Below, in pieces: positions 19,948-28,322 of a DNA stretch of 64,000 nt. A model generated the notes under the pieces. That model was not told where the DNA came from and did no database searches. It saw nothing but the letters and a program-made list of their open reading frames with translations. This DNA is from an uncultured Bacteroidales bacterium (GTDB taxonomy: Bacteria > Bacteroidota > Bacteroidia > Bacteroidales > Bacteroidaceae), in the NCBI GenBank assembly GCA_937914945.1, contig CALGJF010000014.1, positions 1-64,000 of the forward strand, read 5' to 3'. How positions within the stretch are numbered: position 1 is the stretch's first letter; each line of letters opens with the position of its first letter. The translations under genes were made by a program, and so were the position numbers.

Positions 19948-20547
19948 TTATTTCTGATTATATGTACGGGGTTCTGCCTCCGATATCATTGTTTTATAGT
20001 ACATACGACAAGCGAACTGCTGGTCTTCGTTACACTCAGCAAAGGGACGACCGAAAGTCTTTCTCGCCAATTCATCACGCAATTCGTTATAAGCACCATA
20101 CAACTCGTTCTCAACCTGGAAATAGGTATCGTAGTTTGTTGCACGGTCGGTCTGCAACGATATTACGTGCTTACTGGTAACCATCTGCACACCGAATGGA
20201 TCGGGTAGTTTCTCGGCATGCTTTTCGGGATAGTCGGCACGGTTATCGGGGTTAGCGATAAACTCTTTTGCCAACGCGCGAAGCTCGGTAACGGGAATAA
20301 TGTAGGGAACCTTCTCACCCTGGGTGATAAGAATCTCATTATTCATGTTCACGTTCACCACCAAACTGTTACGCTTGCGAATCTTGGGAGGATCCTGCAA
20401 TTGTGTTTCATCGGGTGGCTGAGGCAAACGTACCTGCAAACCGCGGTCGGTATCCATTGATGTGGTTACCAAGAAGAATATGAGCAAGATGAACGAGATG
20501 TCGGCCGTTGAGCTGGCGTTAATTCCCGGAACTTTTCTTTTACCCAT
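19948..20547 (-). CDS. ExbD/TolR family biopolymer transport protein (second copy)
   Basis: 199 aa. The helix STADISFILLIFFLVTTSM has the key Asp, and is followed by a Pro-rich turn (RLPQPPDE). The periplasmic part is longer than in the adjacent ExbD, with an insertion after about residue 100 (DPFGVQMVTSKHVISLQTD). Two unequal ExbD genes in tandem are common in Bacteroidetes TonB energising operons. It lies 5 bases from the upstream membrane protein. Confidence 0.9.
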   Translation of the reverse strand: MGKRKVPGINASSTADISFILLIFFLVTTSMDTDRGLQVRLPQPPDETQLQDPPKIRKRNSLVVNVNMNNEILITQGEKVPYIIPVTELRALAKEFIANPDNRADYPEKHAEKLPDPFGVQMVTSKHVISLQTDRATNYDTYFQVENELYGAYNELRDELARKTFGRPFAECNEDQQFACRMYYKTMISEAEPRTYNQK

Positions 20548-20552
20548 TTTTA

Positions 20553-21047
20553 TTACGCTTTAATTTTGTTAAATCCTTTGAATACACCCAAAAGGCTGAG
20601 AATAGCAGCTACCAAACATACAGTAAAAAGAACATACTGCACATAGATGCAAACATCGGCAAGAACCAATATATTCTTATCCTCAAATGCAGTGTTGTTG
20701 ATGAGAATGGGAGCATCTGAAGACACTGCGTATGCAACAACAAACAGCGCAACCATAGCCACAACTGCGCCTACGCTCTTTACAGCGCCCTTGGGATCTG
20801 TCTTAATGTTGGCAACGAACTGTGTGCAGCCAAATACTACCACCAGCACAATGCCAACAGCCATCAATACATATATCCAATACATCAACAAATCGGTGTA
20901 CTCGGGATCGGTAACATAGGCACCACCCGTTACACTTGACATATTGTCGTATCCCACGCAGTAGAACATAACAAGCACAAAGGCTGTTACTGCCATGAGG
21001 ATATAGAATATGTAAGATGAGATTTTACTTGATAATTCAGCTTTCAT
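20553..21047 (-). CDS. Four-helix membrane protein of the ExbB/ExbD operon
   Basis: 164 aa, not assigned to a named family. Four hydrophobic segments are visible: about residues 10-30, 48-70, 87-106 and 130-155. There is a short soluble segment after the first helix (GYDNMSSVTGG) and a basic C terminus (FKGFNKIKA). It sits between exbB and the exbD pair with gaps of 29 and 5 bases, so it is probably an accessory part of the proton channel. No catalytic motif is seen. Confidence 0.75.
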   Translation of the reverse strand: MKAELSSKISSYIFYILMAVTAFVLVMFYCVGYDNMSSVTGGAYVTDPEYTDLLMYWIYVLMAVGIVLVVVFGCTQFVANIKTDPKGAVKSVGAVVAMVALFVVAYAVSSDAPILINNTAFEDKNILVLADVCIYVQYVLFTVCLVAAILSLLGVFKGFNKIKA

Positions 21048-21076
21048 AATTTAATAGTATTTAGAGCTGTTTGAAA

Positions 21077-21907
21077 TTACTTTTTAAGGTTGTACTTTGT
21101 AAGAAGGTCGAGGAGTACGATTGAAGAATCCTCCATATCGGCTGTGATAGCCTCAATCTTACCAAGGATGTAGTTGTAGAATACCTGAAGGATAAGAGCT
21201 ACGATAATACCATAGATAGTGGTAATCAAGGCCACTTTCATACCGCCGGCAACGATAGTCGGAGAGATATCACCTGCACGCTGGATTTCGTCAAACGCCA
21301 TAACCATACCGATCACAGTACCCAAGAATCCGAGTGAAGGAGCCATGGCAATCAAAAGTGTAATCCATGAGCAACCATTCTCCAAGAGACCGCTCTGAAC
21401 GCTACCGTAAGAAACCACTGAACGCTCAACGGTGTCAAGACCCTCATCAATACGCATCAAGCCCTGATAGCAGATAGCAGCAACGGGACCTGCTGTGTTA
21501 CGGCAGATATCCTTAGCCTTCTCCACATCTTTAGCCTCCAAAGCAGCAGCGATAGACTCCATAAGCTTCTTTGTGTTTACCTGTGCAAGGCTCAAATAGA
21601 TGATACGCTCAATGCAGAATGCAAGACCGATTACCATAGCGATGGCAACCAACGCCATAAATGCAGCATCACCCTCGATGAACTTTGTCTTCAAGATTTT
21701 GTGGAAACCCTCCTGCTCTGCCTCCTCAACTACAGCGGGAGCAGCCTCTTCTACGGGAGCAGCCTCCTCGGCAACAGCTGTTGAATCAGTAGCAGTTGAA
21801 TCACTTACCTCTGTAGCTACAGGAGCAGCTTCGTCCTGCGCATAAACCATTTGGGTACCGAATGTAAACATACCCAACATTGCAACAATTGCAAAAAGCT
21901 TTTTCAT
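21077..21907 (-). CDS. MotA/TolQ/ExbB family proton channel with N-terminal extension
   Basis: 276 aa. A signal-peptide-like start (KKLFAIVAMLGMFTFG) is followed by about 45 residues dominated by Ala, Glu, Val, Ser and Thr, then the channel core: a helix near FMALVAIAMVIGLAF, and the paired helices SWITLLIAMAPSLGFLGTVIGM and VALITTIYGIIVALILQV. ExbB assembles as a pentamer around ExbD and drives TonB. The acidic low-complexity extension is absent from E. coli ExbB but occurs in Bacteroidetes homologues. A tRNA-Ser gene ends 50 bases upstream on the same strand. Confidence 0.9.
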   Translation of the reverse strand: MKKLFAIVAMLGMFTFGTQMVYAQDEAAPVATEVSDSTATDSTAVAEEAAPVEEAAPAVVEEAEQEGFHKILKTKFIEGDAAFMALVAIAMVIGLAFCIERIIYLSLAQVNTKKLMESIAAALEAKDVEKAKDICRNTAGPVAAICYQGLMRIDEGLDTVERSVVSYGSVQSGLLENGCSWITLLIAMAPSLGFLGTVIGMVMAFDEIQRAGDISPTIVAGGMKVALITTIYGIIVALILQVFYNYILGKIEAITADMEDSSIVLLDLLTKYNLKK

Positions 21908-21957
21908 TGTGTGTAATTTTTAAGATTTATATTTTAAGTTAATATTTATCACTAAGG

Positions 21958-22045
21958 CGGAAAGAGGGGGATTCGAACCCCCGATACGCTTTTGACGTAT
22001 ACACGCTTTCCAGGCGTGCCTCTTCAGCCACTCGAGCACCTTTCC
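21958..22045 (-). tRNA. tRNA-Ser (anticodon GGA)
   Basis: 88 bases on the minus strand. The acceptor stem is GGAAAGG/TCTTTCC with discriminator G. The anticodon stem CACGC/GCGTG holds loop CTGGAAA, giving GGA. A long variable arm (TATACGTCAAAAGCGTA region) marks a class II tRNA, and the T arm GGGGGTTCGAATCCCCC is perfect. CCA is not encoded: the bases after the discriminator are CCT. Confidence 0.95.
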
Positions 22046-22114
22046 CAACAGGCCACACCTGTCAATCGGTGTGCAAGATACGAAAAATTTCATAATCCGC
22101 ACTCTATTTCACGG

Positions 22115-22122
22115 CAAAAGTA
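22115..22122 (-). promoter_or_regulatory. Candidate tRNA-Ser / exbB operon promoter
   Basis: The minus strand reads TACTTTTG, fitting TAnnTTTG, 70 bases upstream of the tRNA. No promoter match is seen between the tRNA and exbB, so co-transcription is possible. Confidence 0.35.
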
Positions 22123-22269
22123 AGTTTTTTTTTCGAATACATAAACTTTTATGAAAAAACCTTTTGCACAAAACGCAAAAAAGAGGGATGAATGAACTTT
22201 TTTAACATTTTTACATAGTAATAAACGGAGAAAACAATATAAAATTATCTGCCGTATCAATTTATTCTT

Positions 22270-22277
22270 TATTTTTG
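22270..22277 (+). promoter_or_regulatory. Candidate lpxK promoter; decides the start codon
   Basis: TATTTTTG fits TAnnTTTG. The upstream in-frame ATG at 22275 lies inside this element and would not be transcribed as a start, which favours the ATG at 22299. Confidence 0.5.
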
Positions 22278-22298
22278 CATAAAGAAAAACTATTGCCA

Positions 22299-23375
22299 AT
22301 GCCCCAGAAGAAAGGTATATTAAAAACCATTGCCGACATAATAAATCCTTATCGCTGGATTATGCAGGCACGCAACCACGCATTTGACAGCGGTTTGCTG
22401 CCACAGCGTTCATTCGGCGCACCCATTATATGCATAGGCAACATCACCGTTGGCGGCACAGGCAAAACGCCACAAACAGAATATCTTATAAGGCTGTTGA
22501 AAGAGCAATGGAAGATTGCCGTATTGAGCCGTGGCTATGGAAGAAAGACACATGGATACATAAAGGCCGATGAAAAGACCACCATGCCCATGATTGGTGA
22601 TGAGCCGTTCCAGATTAAAGAGAAATTCCCCGACATTACCGTTGCCGTGTGCGAGAAACGCGCAGTGGGAGCAGCCAATCTGCTTGCCGGCGAAAACGCT
22701 CCGTCGGTCATTCTGCTCGACGACGCCTACCAGCACCGCCATATAAAAGCCGGGCTATACATATTACTTGTGGATTATAACCGCCCCGTGTGGAGCGACT
22801 GCACACTGCCGTTCGGCAGGCTGCGCGAGCATGAAAACGGCAGCCGGCGTGCCGATATTGTGATAATCACCAAGTGCCCCGCCGATATAACGACGCAACA
22901 AATGGAGCATTGCCGTAAAAGCCTAAAAACAAAAGAGGGTGCGCCTGTGTTTTTTTCAAGAGTGGAGTATGGCGGCATATACCCGCTCTTTGCAAACATG
23001 CAAGAAGAGCACAGAGCCATCAAGCAAGGCGACAACGTGCTGTTACTCACCGGTATAGCAAAGCCGGCACCGCTAAAAAAAGAGATAGAAAACAAGGGAG
23101 CCCGAGTAGCCCTTATGCAATATGCCGACCATCACGACTTTTGCGATGGCGACATAAAGGATATTGCTGCGGCATACAACAGATTGGATGGTAATAAATT
23201 TATATTGACAACCGAAAAGGATGCCACTCGTCTGCGTCGCATGCCCGGCCTGCCGCAAGAGATTAAAAGCAATATTTATGCCATACCTATTGAGACAAAA
23301 ATAATTGATGATAAAGAAAAAATGTTTAACCAAATAATTTTAGATTATGTTACAGAAAATTCAAGAAACAGCTGA
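22299..23375 (+). CDS. lpxK: Tetraacyldisaccharide 4'-kinase
   Basis: 358 aa from the ATG at 22299. The P-loop is ITVGGTGKTPQTEYL, and SRGYGRKT and DDAYQHR are conserved LpxK blocks (the DDxxQH motif holds catalytic residues). It phosphorylates the 4' position of the lipid A disaccharide at the inner membrane. The N terminus (about residues 20-45) is the hydrophobic/amphipathic membrane-contacting helix region. The last 29 bases overlap the start of the purine nucleoside phosphorylase gene in another frame. Confidence 0.93.
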   Translation: MPQKKGILKTIADIINPYRWIMQARNHAFDSGLLPQRSFGAPIICIGNITVGGTGKTPQTEYLIRLLKEQWKIAVLSRGYGRKTHGYIKADEKTTMPMIGDEPFQIKEKFPDITVAVCEKRAVGAANLLAGENAPSVILLDDAYQHRHIKAGLYILLVDYNRPVWSDCTLPFGRLREHENGSRRADIVIITKCPADITTQQMEHCRKSLKTKEGAPVFFSRVEYGGIYPLFANMQEEHRAIKQGDNVLLLTGIAKPAPLKKEIENKGARVALMQYADHHDFCDGDIKDIAAAYNRLDGNKFILTTEKDATRLRRMPGLPQEIKSNIYAIPIETKIIDDKEKMFNQIILDYVTENSRNS

Positions 23376-24156
23376 GTTTTTGAAATCAAAAATGACTACA
23401 GCACCCGAAACTGCAATAATTTTGGGTACCGGCCTTGGCAGCTTGGTTAATGAGATTACCGACAAATACGAGATTAAATATGAAGATATACCCAACTTCC
23501 CCCTTTCAACCGTAGAGGGGCACTCGGGCAAATTGATATTCGGCAAGCTGGGTAACAAAGAGATTATGGCCATGCAGGGCCGTTTCCACTTTTACGAAGG
23601 ATACTCTATGAAAGAGGTAACATTCCCTGTACGCGTTATGCGCGAGCTTGGAATCAAAACCCTCTTTGTATCCAATGCGGCAGGTGGCATGAGCCCCGAT
23701 TTCATCATCGGCGACCTTATGATTATCACCGACCACATCAACATGTTCCCCGAACACCCCTTGCGTGGCAAGAACATCCCCTATGGCGACCGTTTCCCGG
23801 ATATGAGCCAGGCATATAGCCCCGAACTCATCGCCATGGCAAAGGAGATTGCCAAAGAAAAGGGTATCCGCGTGGTTGAGGGCGTATATCTTGGAACCCA
23901 AGGCCCCACATTCGAAACTCCATCGGAGTACCGAATGTTCCACCGCATGGGCGGCGACGCTGTGGGCATGTCAACCGTTCCCGAGGTTATCGTTGCACGC
24001 CACTGCGGCATCAGAGTATTCGGAATTTCTGTTATCACCGACCTGGGCGTTGAAGGCAAAATTGTCGAGGTGAGCCACGAAGAGGTACAGAAGGCTGCCG
24101 ATGAGGCACAACCCCGCATGACAACCATCTTCCGCGAGATTGTAAACAGAGCATAA
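23347..24156 (+). CDS. Purine nucleoside phosphorylase (trimeric class) with Asp at the base-specificity position
   Basis: 269 aa, colinear with human PNP and bacterial PunA/XapA. Phosphate-binding GTGLGSL and EGHSGKL, VSNAAGGMSP, GPTFETPSEYRM (Glu190, equivalent to human Glu201) and GMSTVPEVIVARHCG are conserved. The residue that is Asn243 in the human 6-oxopurine enzyme (SLITN) is Asp232 here (SVITD). Asp at this place is typical of enzymes that also accept 6-aminopurines such as methylthioadenosine phosphorylase, so adenosine may be a substrate. It splits purine nucleosides with phosphate for salvage. Its start overlaps lpxK by 29 bases. Confidence 0.9.
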   Translation: MLQKIQETAEFLKSKMTTAPETAIILGTGLGSLVNEITDKYEIKYEDIPNFPLSTVEGHSGKLIFGKLGNKEIMAMQGRFHFYEGYSMKEVTFPVRVMRELGIKTLFVSNAAGGMSPDFIIGDLMIITDHINMFPEHPLRGKNIPYGDRFPDMSQAYSPELIAMAKEIAKEKGIRVVEGVYLGTQGPTFETPSEYRMFHRMGGDAVGMSTVPEVIVARHCGIRVFGISVITDLGVEGKIVEVSHEEVQKAADEAQPRMTTIFREIVNRA

Positions 24157-24169
24157 CACCACAGACAGC

Positions 24170-25207
24170 ATGAACACAAACAAACGCACCGAAATATCCA
24201 CATTGGGTGAGTTTGGGCTCATAGAACACCTTACAAAGGAGCTAACCCCTGCCAACAAAGAGACCCGGTTGGGGGTGGGCGACGATGCCGCCATACTATG
24301 TTATGACAGCAGCGAGGAGGTTCTCTTGAGTACAGACCTGCTCATGGAAGGCATAAATTTCGACCTCACATACTTCCCGCTATCGCACCTTGGCTACAAG
24401 GCGGCGATGACGAGTTTCTCGGACATCTATGCGATGAACGGTACACCCAAACAGCTAACAGTGTCTATTGCAGTGAGCAAAAAATTTTGCATTGAGGATT
24501 TAGAGGATTTCTACCAAGGCTTGAAACTCGCCTGCAATCGGCACAACGTGGATATTGTGGGTGGCGATACAAGCGCATCGGTAACCGGCCTTGCAATAAG
24601 CATAACCGTTGTGGGTACCGCCCCCAAAGGCACAACAGTAAAACGTAGCGGTGCAAAGGAGACCGACCTGATATGTGTGAGTGGAAATTTGGGAGCCGCG
24701 TACATGGGACTGCAACTGCTTGAACGCGAAAAAATCGCTGCCGACGGCAAGGACATACAGCCCGATTTCTCGGGCAAGGAGTACATTCTGGAACGCCAGC
24801 TCAAGCCCGAAGCCCGCAAAGACATCATTGAAAAACTTCGCGAGGAGGGGATAAAACCCACAGCAATGATTGATGTGTCTGACGGCCTGTCATCGGAGCT
24901 CATGCATATATGCAAGCAGAGCAAAGCCGGCTGTCGCATATACGAGGAGCGCATCCCTATCGACTACCAGACAGCGATAATGGCCGAGGAACTGAACCTC
25001 AACGTAATAACCTGCGCGCTAAACGGTGGCGATGACCACGAACTGCTCTTCACCGTACCCATTGCCGACCACGAAAAGGTTGCTGCCATGAAGGATGTCC
25101 GCATCATCGGGCACATTGTGAATGAGAGCATGGGGCTCGCATTGATAACCCGCGATGGCGTGGAGATGGAATTGAGAGCGCAAGGCTGGGTAGCCAACGA
25201 TAAATGA
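24170..25207 (+). CDS. thiL: Thiamine-monophosphate kinase
   Basis: 345 aa. ThiL motifs in order: GEFGLIEHL, GVGDDAAIL (the metal-binding aspartates), STDLLMEGINFDL, the MNGTPKQLTVSIAV block, GGDTSAS, IDVSDGLSSELMH, and GGDDHELLFTVP. It converts thiamine phosphate to thiamine diphosphate using ATP and Mg. It starts 13 bases after the phosphorylase stop. Its stop TGA overlaps the next gene's ATG (ATGA), which implies translational coupling with the small membrane protein. Confidence 0.95.
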   Translation: MNTNKRTEISTLGEFGLIEHLTKELTPANKETRLGVGDDAAILCYDSSEEVLLSTDLLMEGINFDLTYFPLSHLGYKAAMTSFSDIYAMNGTPKQLTVSIAVSKKFCIEDLEDFYQGLKLACNRHNVDIVGGDTSASVTGLAISITVVGTAPKGTTVKRSGAKETDLICVSGNLGAAYMGLQLLEREKIAADGKDIQPDFSGKEYILERQLKPEARKDIIEKLREEGIKPTAMIDVSDGLSSELMHICKQSKAGCRIYEERIPIDYQTAIMAEELNLNVITCALNGGDDHELLFTVPIADHEKVAAMKDVRIIGHIVNESMGLALITRDGVEMELRAQGWVANDK

Positions 25208-25434
25208 ACGGAATGATACTGCACAACGTAATACAAACAATTTTTGTAATTGCCGGCATAACAGCCATGCTTGCAGCCATGTTCAATTGGGATTGGTTCT
25301 TCACCGCCCGCAACGCCGAGTTCATAGTAAAGCGGCTGGGGCGCAACGGGAGCAGAATTCTCTATGGTACAGCAGGGTTGCTGTTTATCATTGCCGCTGT
25401 ATATTTCTATTACAAGGTAGCTGCCATAAGGTAA
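25204..25434 (+). CDS. Small two-helix membrane protein, Imm17-like
   Basis: 76 aa with two predicted helices (about 7-28 and 52-72) joined by a basic segment. The segment NWDWFFTARNAEFIVKRLGR and the following GSRILYGTAG resemble the immunity 17 (Imm17) family from memory; I could not run a profile search. No toxin gene is nearby. Its ATG overlaps the thiL stop by 4 bases and its stop lies inside the terminator stem. It may be a housekeeping membrane protein that carries this family name. Confidence 0.6.
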   Translation: MNGMILHNVIQTIFVIAGITAMLAAMFNWDWFFTARNAEFIVKRLGRNGSRILYGTAGLLFIIAAVYFYYKVAAIR

Positions 25435-25480
25435 TAAAATTAAAACGAGCATTACGTGTAATGCTCGTTTTAATTTTATT
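25433..25480. terminator. Bidirectional terminator, Imm17-like gene / Mrp gene
   Basis: A perfect 23-bp inverted repeat (25433-25455 and 25458-25480) with only 2 unpaired central bases. It includes the stop codons of both convergent genes. The A/T-rich outer part gives a U-rich side on each strand. Confidence 0.85.
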
Positions 25481-26582
25481 TATGCGTTCCCACTATTTTA
25501 GTTGCGGGAAGTTCGCTATTGCGTTTATCCACATTGGCAACCAACGATGCCGCCACCTGCATAAAAGCCTGCCCGTCGGGAGTATCCTGCCTCATGGCTA
25601 TGGGAACACCCGCATCACCACTCTCACAAATGCTTTGCACAAGCGGAATCTGCCCTATCAATGGGATTTTGAACGCCTCGGCCATGCGTTTGCCACCCTC
25701 TTTACCAAATATATAATACCTGTTGTTGGGCAACTCGGCAGGTGTAAACCACGCCATATTCTCTACAACGCCAAGAATGGGCACACCCACCTTCTCGTTC
25801 ACAAACATATTAACACCCTTGACGGCTGCTGCCAACGACACCTCCTGTGGGGTTGTTACAACCACAGCGCCGGTTATGGCAAGGCTTTGAACAATGGTTA
25901 AATGAATATCGCTTGTGCCGGGAGGCAAATCGATAAGGAAATAGTCGAGTTCACCCCAATTGGCATCGGCTATAAGCTGTTTCAGGGCATTGCTCGCCAT
26001 TGAGCCTCGCCACAGGATTGCCTGGTCGGGATCGACAAAAAATCCTATCGACAATATCTTTACACCATATTTTTCTATGGGTTGTATAAGGTCGCGCCCA
26101 TCGATATTCTCGCTATACGGGCGGGCATCTTCCACACTGAACATCTTGGGAATCGAAGGGCCGAAAATATCGGCATCGAGCAAGCCCACCTTGTAACCCA
26201 AGCGGGCAAGTGCTATGGCCATATTGGCCGATACGGTGGATTTACCCACACCTCCTTTGCCCGACGATATGGCTATCACATTCTTCACTTGTGGAAGGAA
26301 CTTACCAACCTCGGGGCGTGCAGCCTGACGAGATACCACTGATATGTTGCCTACAATCTCAACATCCTTGCCCACATAAGTGAGGATAGCAGCCTCGGCC
26401 GATTTCACCACAGAACGGATGAAAGGGTCGGTAGGCTTGTCAAAGATAAGCGAGAAGGAGACTTTGTTGCCGTCGATGCGTATGTTATCATCGACCATCT
26501 CGGCCTCTACAAGATTCTTTCCGTTACCCGGATAGCGCACCTTGGCGAGCGCATCTAATATAAGTTTTGGATATAATGCCAT
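25476..26582 (-). CDS. Mrp/ApbC family iron-sulfur carrier ATPase
   Basis: 368 aa. An N-terminal MIP18-like domain (about 1-90) precedes a P-loop NTPase with the deviant Walker [27 protein letters not shown], and [13 protein letters not shown]. These proteins bind and transfer Fe-S clusters in the cytoplasm. The two C-terminal cysteines of the classical CxxC motif are not evident: the region reads [17 protein letters not shown] where many homologues have CxxC, so cluster binding may differ. It is the last gene of the ilvE-trmB operon, 5 bases after the Dabb gene. Confidence 0.88.
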   Translation of the reverse strand: MALYPKLILDALAKVRYPGNGKNLVEAEMVDDNIRIDGNKVSFSLIFDKPTDPFIRSVVKSAEAAILTYVGKDVEIVGNISVVSRQAARPEVGKFLPQVKNVIAISSGKGGVGKSTVSANMAIALARLGYKVGLLDADIFGPSIPKMFSVEDARPYSENIDGRDLIQPIEKYGVKILSIGFFVDPDQAILWRGSMASNALKQLIADANWGELDYFLIDLPPGTSDIHLTIVQSLAITGAVVVTTPQEVSLAAAVKGVNMFVNEKVGVPILGVVENMAWFTPAELPNNRYYIFGKEGGKRMAEAFKIPLIGQIPLVQSICESGDAGVPIAMRQDTPDGQAFMQVAASLVANVDKRNSELPATKIVGTHK

Positions 26583-26587
26583 AGTTC

Positions 26588-26890
26588 TTAAAATTCGTAA
26601 TCAACATCGGCACGCAATTCGCATACCTCCTTACAATAGGCTGCAACAGTTTGGTGAGCGGGGTGTATCTTATAACGCCCAAGCGCCTCGCTGTTTTCAA
26701 AGGTGGAAATAAGTACCGCATCGTAGCCTGTTGCCGAAGGGTTCTCGTTCACGCCCACCTCCATGGAGATAATATCGGGCACCACGCCCACAAGAGCCTC
26801 CAAATGCTCCTTTATATACCGCGCGTGTTCCACACGGCTTTTATTGGCGGCACCATCTACAAAGCGCCACATTACTATATGTTTAAGCAT
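26588..26890 (-). CDS. Dabb (stress-responsive alpha/beta barrel) family protein
   Basis: 100 aa. The start [12 protein letters not shown], a central [20 protein letters not shown] and the end [16 protein letters not shown] are the hallmarks of Dabb domains, small dimeric alpha/beta barrels. The biochemical role in bacteria is unknown. It lies 47 bases after trmB and 5 before the Mrp gene. Confidence 0.85.
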   Translation of the reverse strand: MLKHIVMWRFVDGAANKSRVEHARYIKEHLEALVGVVPDIISMEVGVNENPSATGYDAVLISTFENSEALGRYKIHPAHQTVAAYCKEVCELRADVDYEF

Positions 26891-26937
26891 AATATATAGA
26901 AGTTTTATCGTGAAAAAGCTCTATTGCAAAACAAACA

Positions 26938-27696
26938 TTATTTGCTTGTCTGCAAGCTGCTGCGCTTGCTGCGGTTGTAGCTGCGATACTCATCAAGTTC
27001 AATCTCAACATCGGGCTCCACAAAGGTAGTTTTACCTGCAAGCCCAAAGGAGATATATTTGATTGTGAGGCCACGCTCCAACCACTGCGATTCATAATAT
27101 GTGCGAATGGAGAGTATATCGCTCACGCACTCCTGTGCATACACATCATTTATACACTCCTTCACCGGCAGAGCATTCACCTTTGTTACATATTTTGTAT
27201 ATGTAAACATGAAATTACTATCGGTTTTCAAATGCACCACGGCATCGGGGGCAAGGATTTTGCTGTAACGCTGCAAAAAGAGCGATGATGTGAGACGCTT
27301 GGTGTATTTCTTCATCTGCGGGTCGGGGAAAGTGAGCCATATCTCACTTACCTCGCCGGGCGCAAAAAAGTGGTCGATAATTTCAATTGTCGTGCGCAGG
27401 AAACCCACATTGGCGAGGTTATTATTCAGTGCATCGGTGGCACCGGTCCACATGCGCGCCCCCTTGATATCCACACCTATGAAGTTCTTGTCGGGAAAAC
27501 GGCGCGCCAGCGCCACAGTATATTCGCCACGGCCGCAACCAAGTTCAAGCACTATGGGATTGTCGTTCTTAAAAAAATCCCGGCCCCAATGCCCTTTCAT
27601 TTCAAATGGGCGAGCATCACCCATAGAAAAGTGATGCTCTATCACATTGGGATATTGTGCCATGTCGGCAAATTTCTTCAATTTTCCTTTACCCAT
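26938..27696 (-). CDS. trmB: tRNA (guanine-N7)-methyltransferase
   Basis: 252 aa, slightly longer than E. coli TrmB. It has the SAM-binding [26 protein letters not shown], the catalytic and tRNA-binding [17 protein letters not shown] (the FPDP motif), and a C-terminal YESQWLERG block. It makes m7G46 in tRNA variable loops. The N-terminal extension [19 protein letters not shown] is typical for Bacteroidetes. It is 9 bases from the DUF975-like gene. Confidence 0.95.
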   Translation of the reverse strand: MGKGKLKKFADMAQYPNVIEHHFSMGDARPFEMKGHWGRDFFKNDNPIVLELGCGRGEYTVALARRFPDKNFIGVDIKGARMWTGATDALNNNLANVGFLRTTIEIIDHFFAPGEVSEIWLTFPDPQMKKYTKRLTSSLFLQRYSKILAPDAVVHLKTDSNFMFTYTKYVTKVNALPVKECINDVYAQECVSDILSIRTYYESQWLERGLTIKYISFGLAGKTTFVEPDVEIELDEYRSYNRSKRSSLQTSK

Positions 27697-27705
27697 AGCA
27701 ACCTG

Positions 27706-28305
27706 TCATGCAATAATTCGGTTTTCTTGTTCACTCTTCAAATCTTCGTAGAAGAAGGCCAGAGTTCTTGATATATACGGATTTATCCAAAGGAAACCAA
27801 TACCCAGCGACACTATTCCCAAAATATACCAACCAATAAATGAGAGTATCAACAAGAAGTAATCCATCTTGTGCCCCTTCATCATGGCCATGCTGCGCTC
27901 TATTGCCCCATTATATGAGAGTGTAGGCTCATCGCGCAGAATGTAAAGTGTCTGCGAATATGATATAGACTTTACAACGCCCGGAATAACGAGCAACAGC
28001 AACCACAAAAGTATATACACAACCATAAGAATGTATGTGCCCGTGATGCGCGAATAGTCGTTATAACCTTCGAACAACGCCTGCACCTCTATAGCCTTGC
28101 CACTACGCAGATTATCGAGAAACATTATATTATATGAATAGGCAAGCGGTGCCGTGAGCAGCATGGTTATAATACCCGCTGTTATGTCTATTGACGATAC
28201 AATGCAAGTAATTGCAAAGTAAACCAATGTGAAAACAGCCGCTGAGCCCCAATTGCCGCTCAACGAATCCCAAGCAGTTCCTCTATAAACAGATAAAGAT
28301 TTCAT
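27706..28305 (-). CDS. DUF975-like integral membrane protein
   Basis: 199 aa from the ATG at 28305, chosen because the longer frame to 28347 overlaps the ilvE end and adds 14 residues without similarity. Hydrophobic segments occur at about 20-40, 45-65, 105-130, 155-175 and 178-190. A loop reads SYSQTLYILRDEP, close to the SYAMAxYIL-type signature of DUF975 proteins. The function is unknown. It lies between ilvE (17 bases) and trmB (9 bases). Confidence 0.75.
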   Translation of the reverse strand: MKSLSVYRGTAWDSLSGNWGSAAVFTLVYFAITCIVSSIDITAGIITMLLTAPLAYSYNIMFLDNLRSGKAIEVQALFEGYNDYSRITGTYILMVVYILLWLLLLVIPGVVKSISYSQTLYILRDEPTLSYNGAIERSMAMMKGHKMDYFLLILSFIGWYILGIVSLGIGFLWINPYISRTLAFFYEDLKSEQENRIIA

Positions 28306-28322
28306 ACTATAAAAAGCGTTAA

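Noticed and set aside
22090..22299. 69-aa minus-strand frame between tRNA-Ser and lpxK
   Set aside because: It crosses the lpxK promoter and has low-complexity Phe/Cys/Lys composition from AT-rich DNA.
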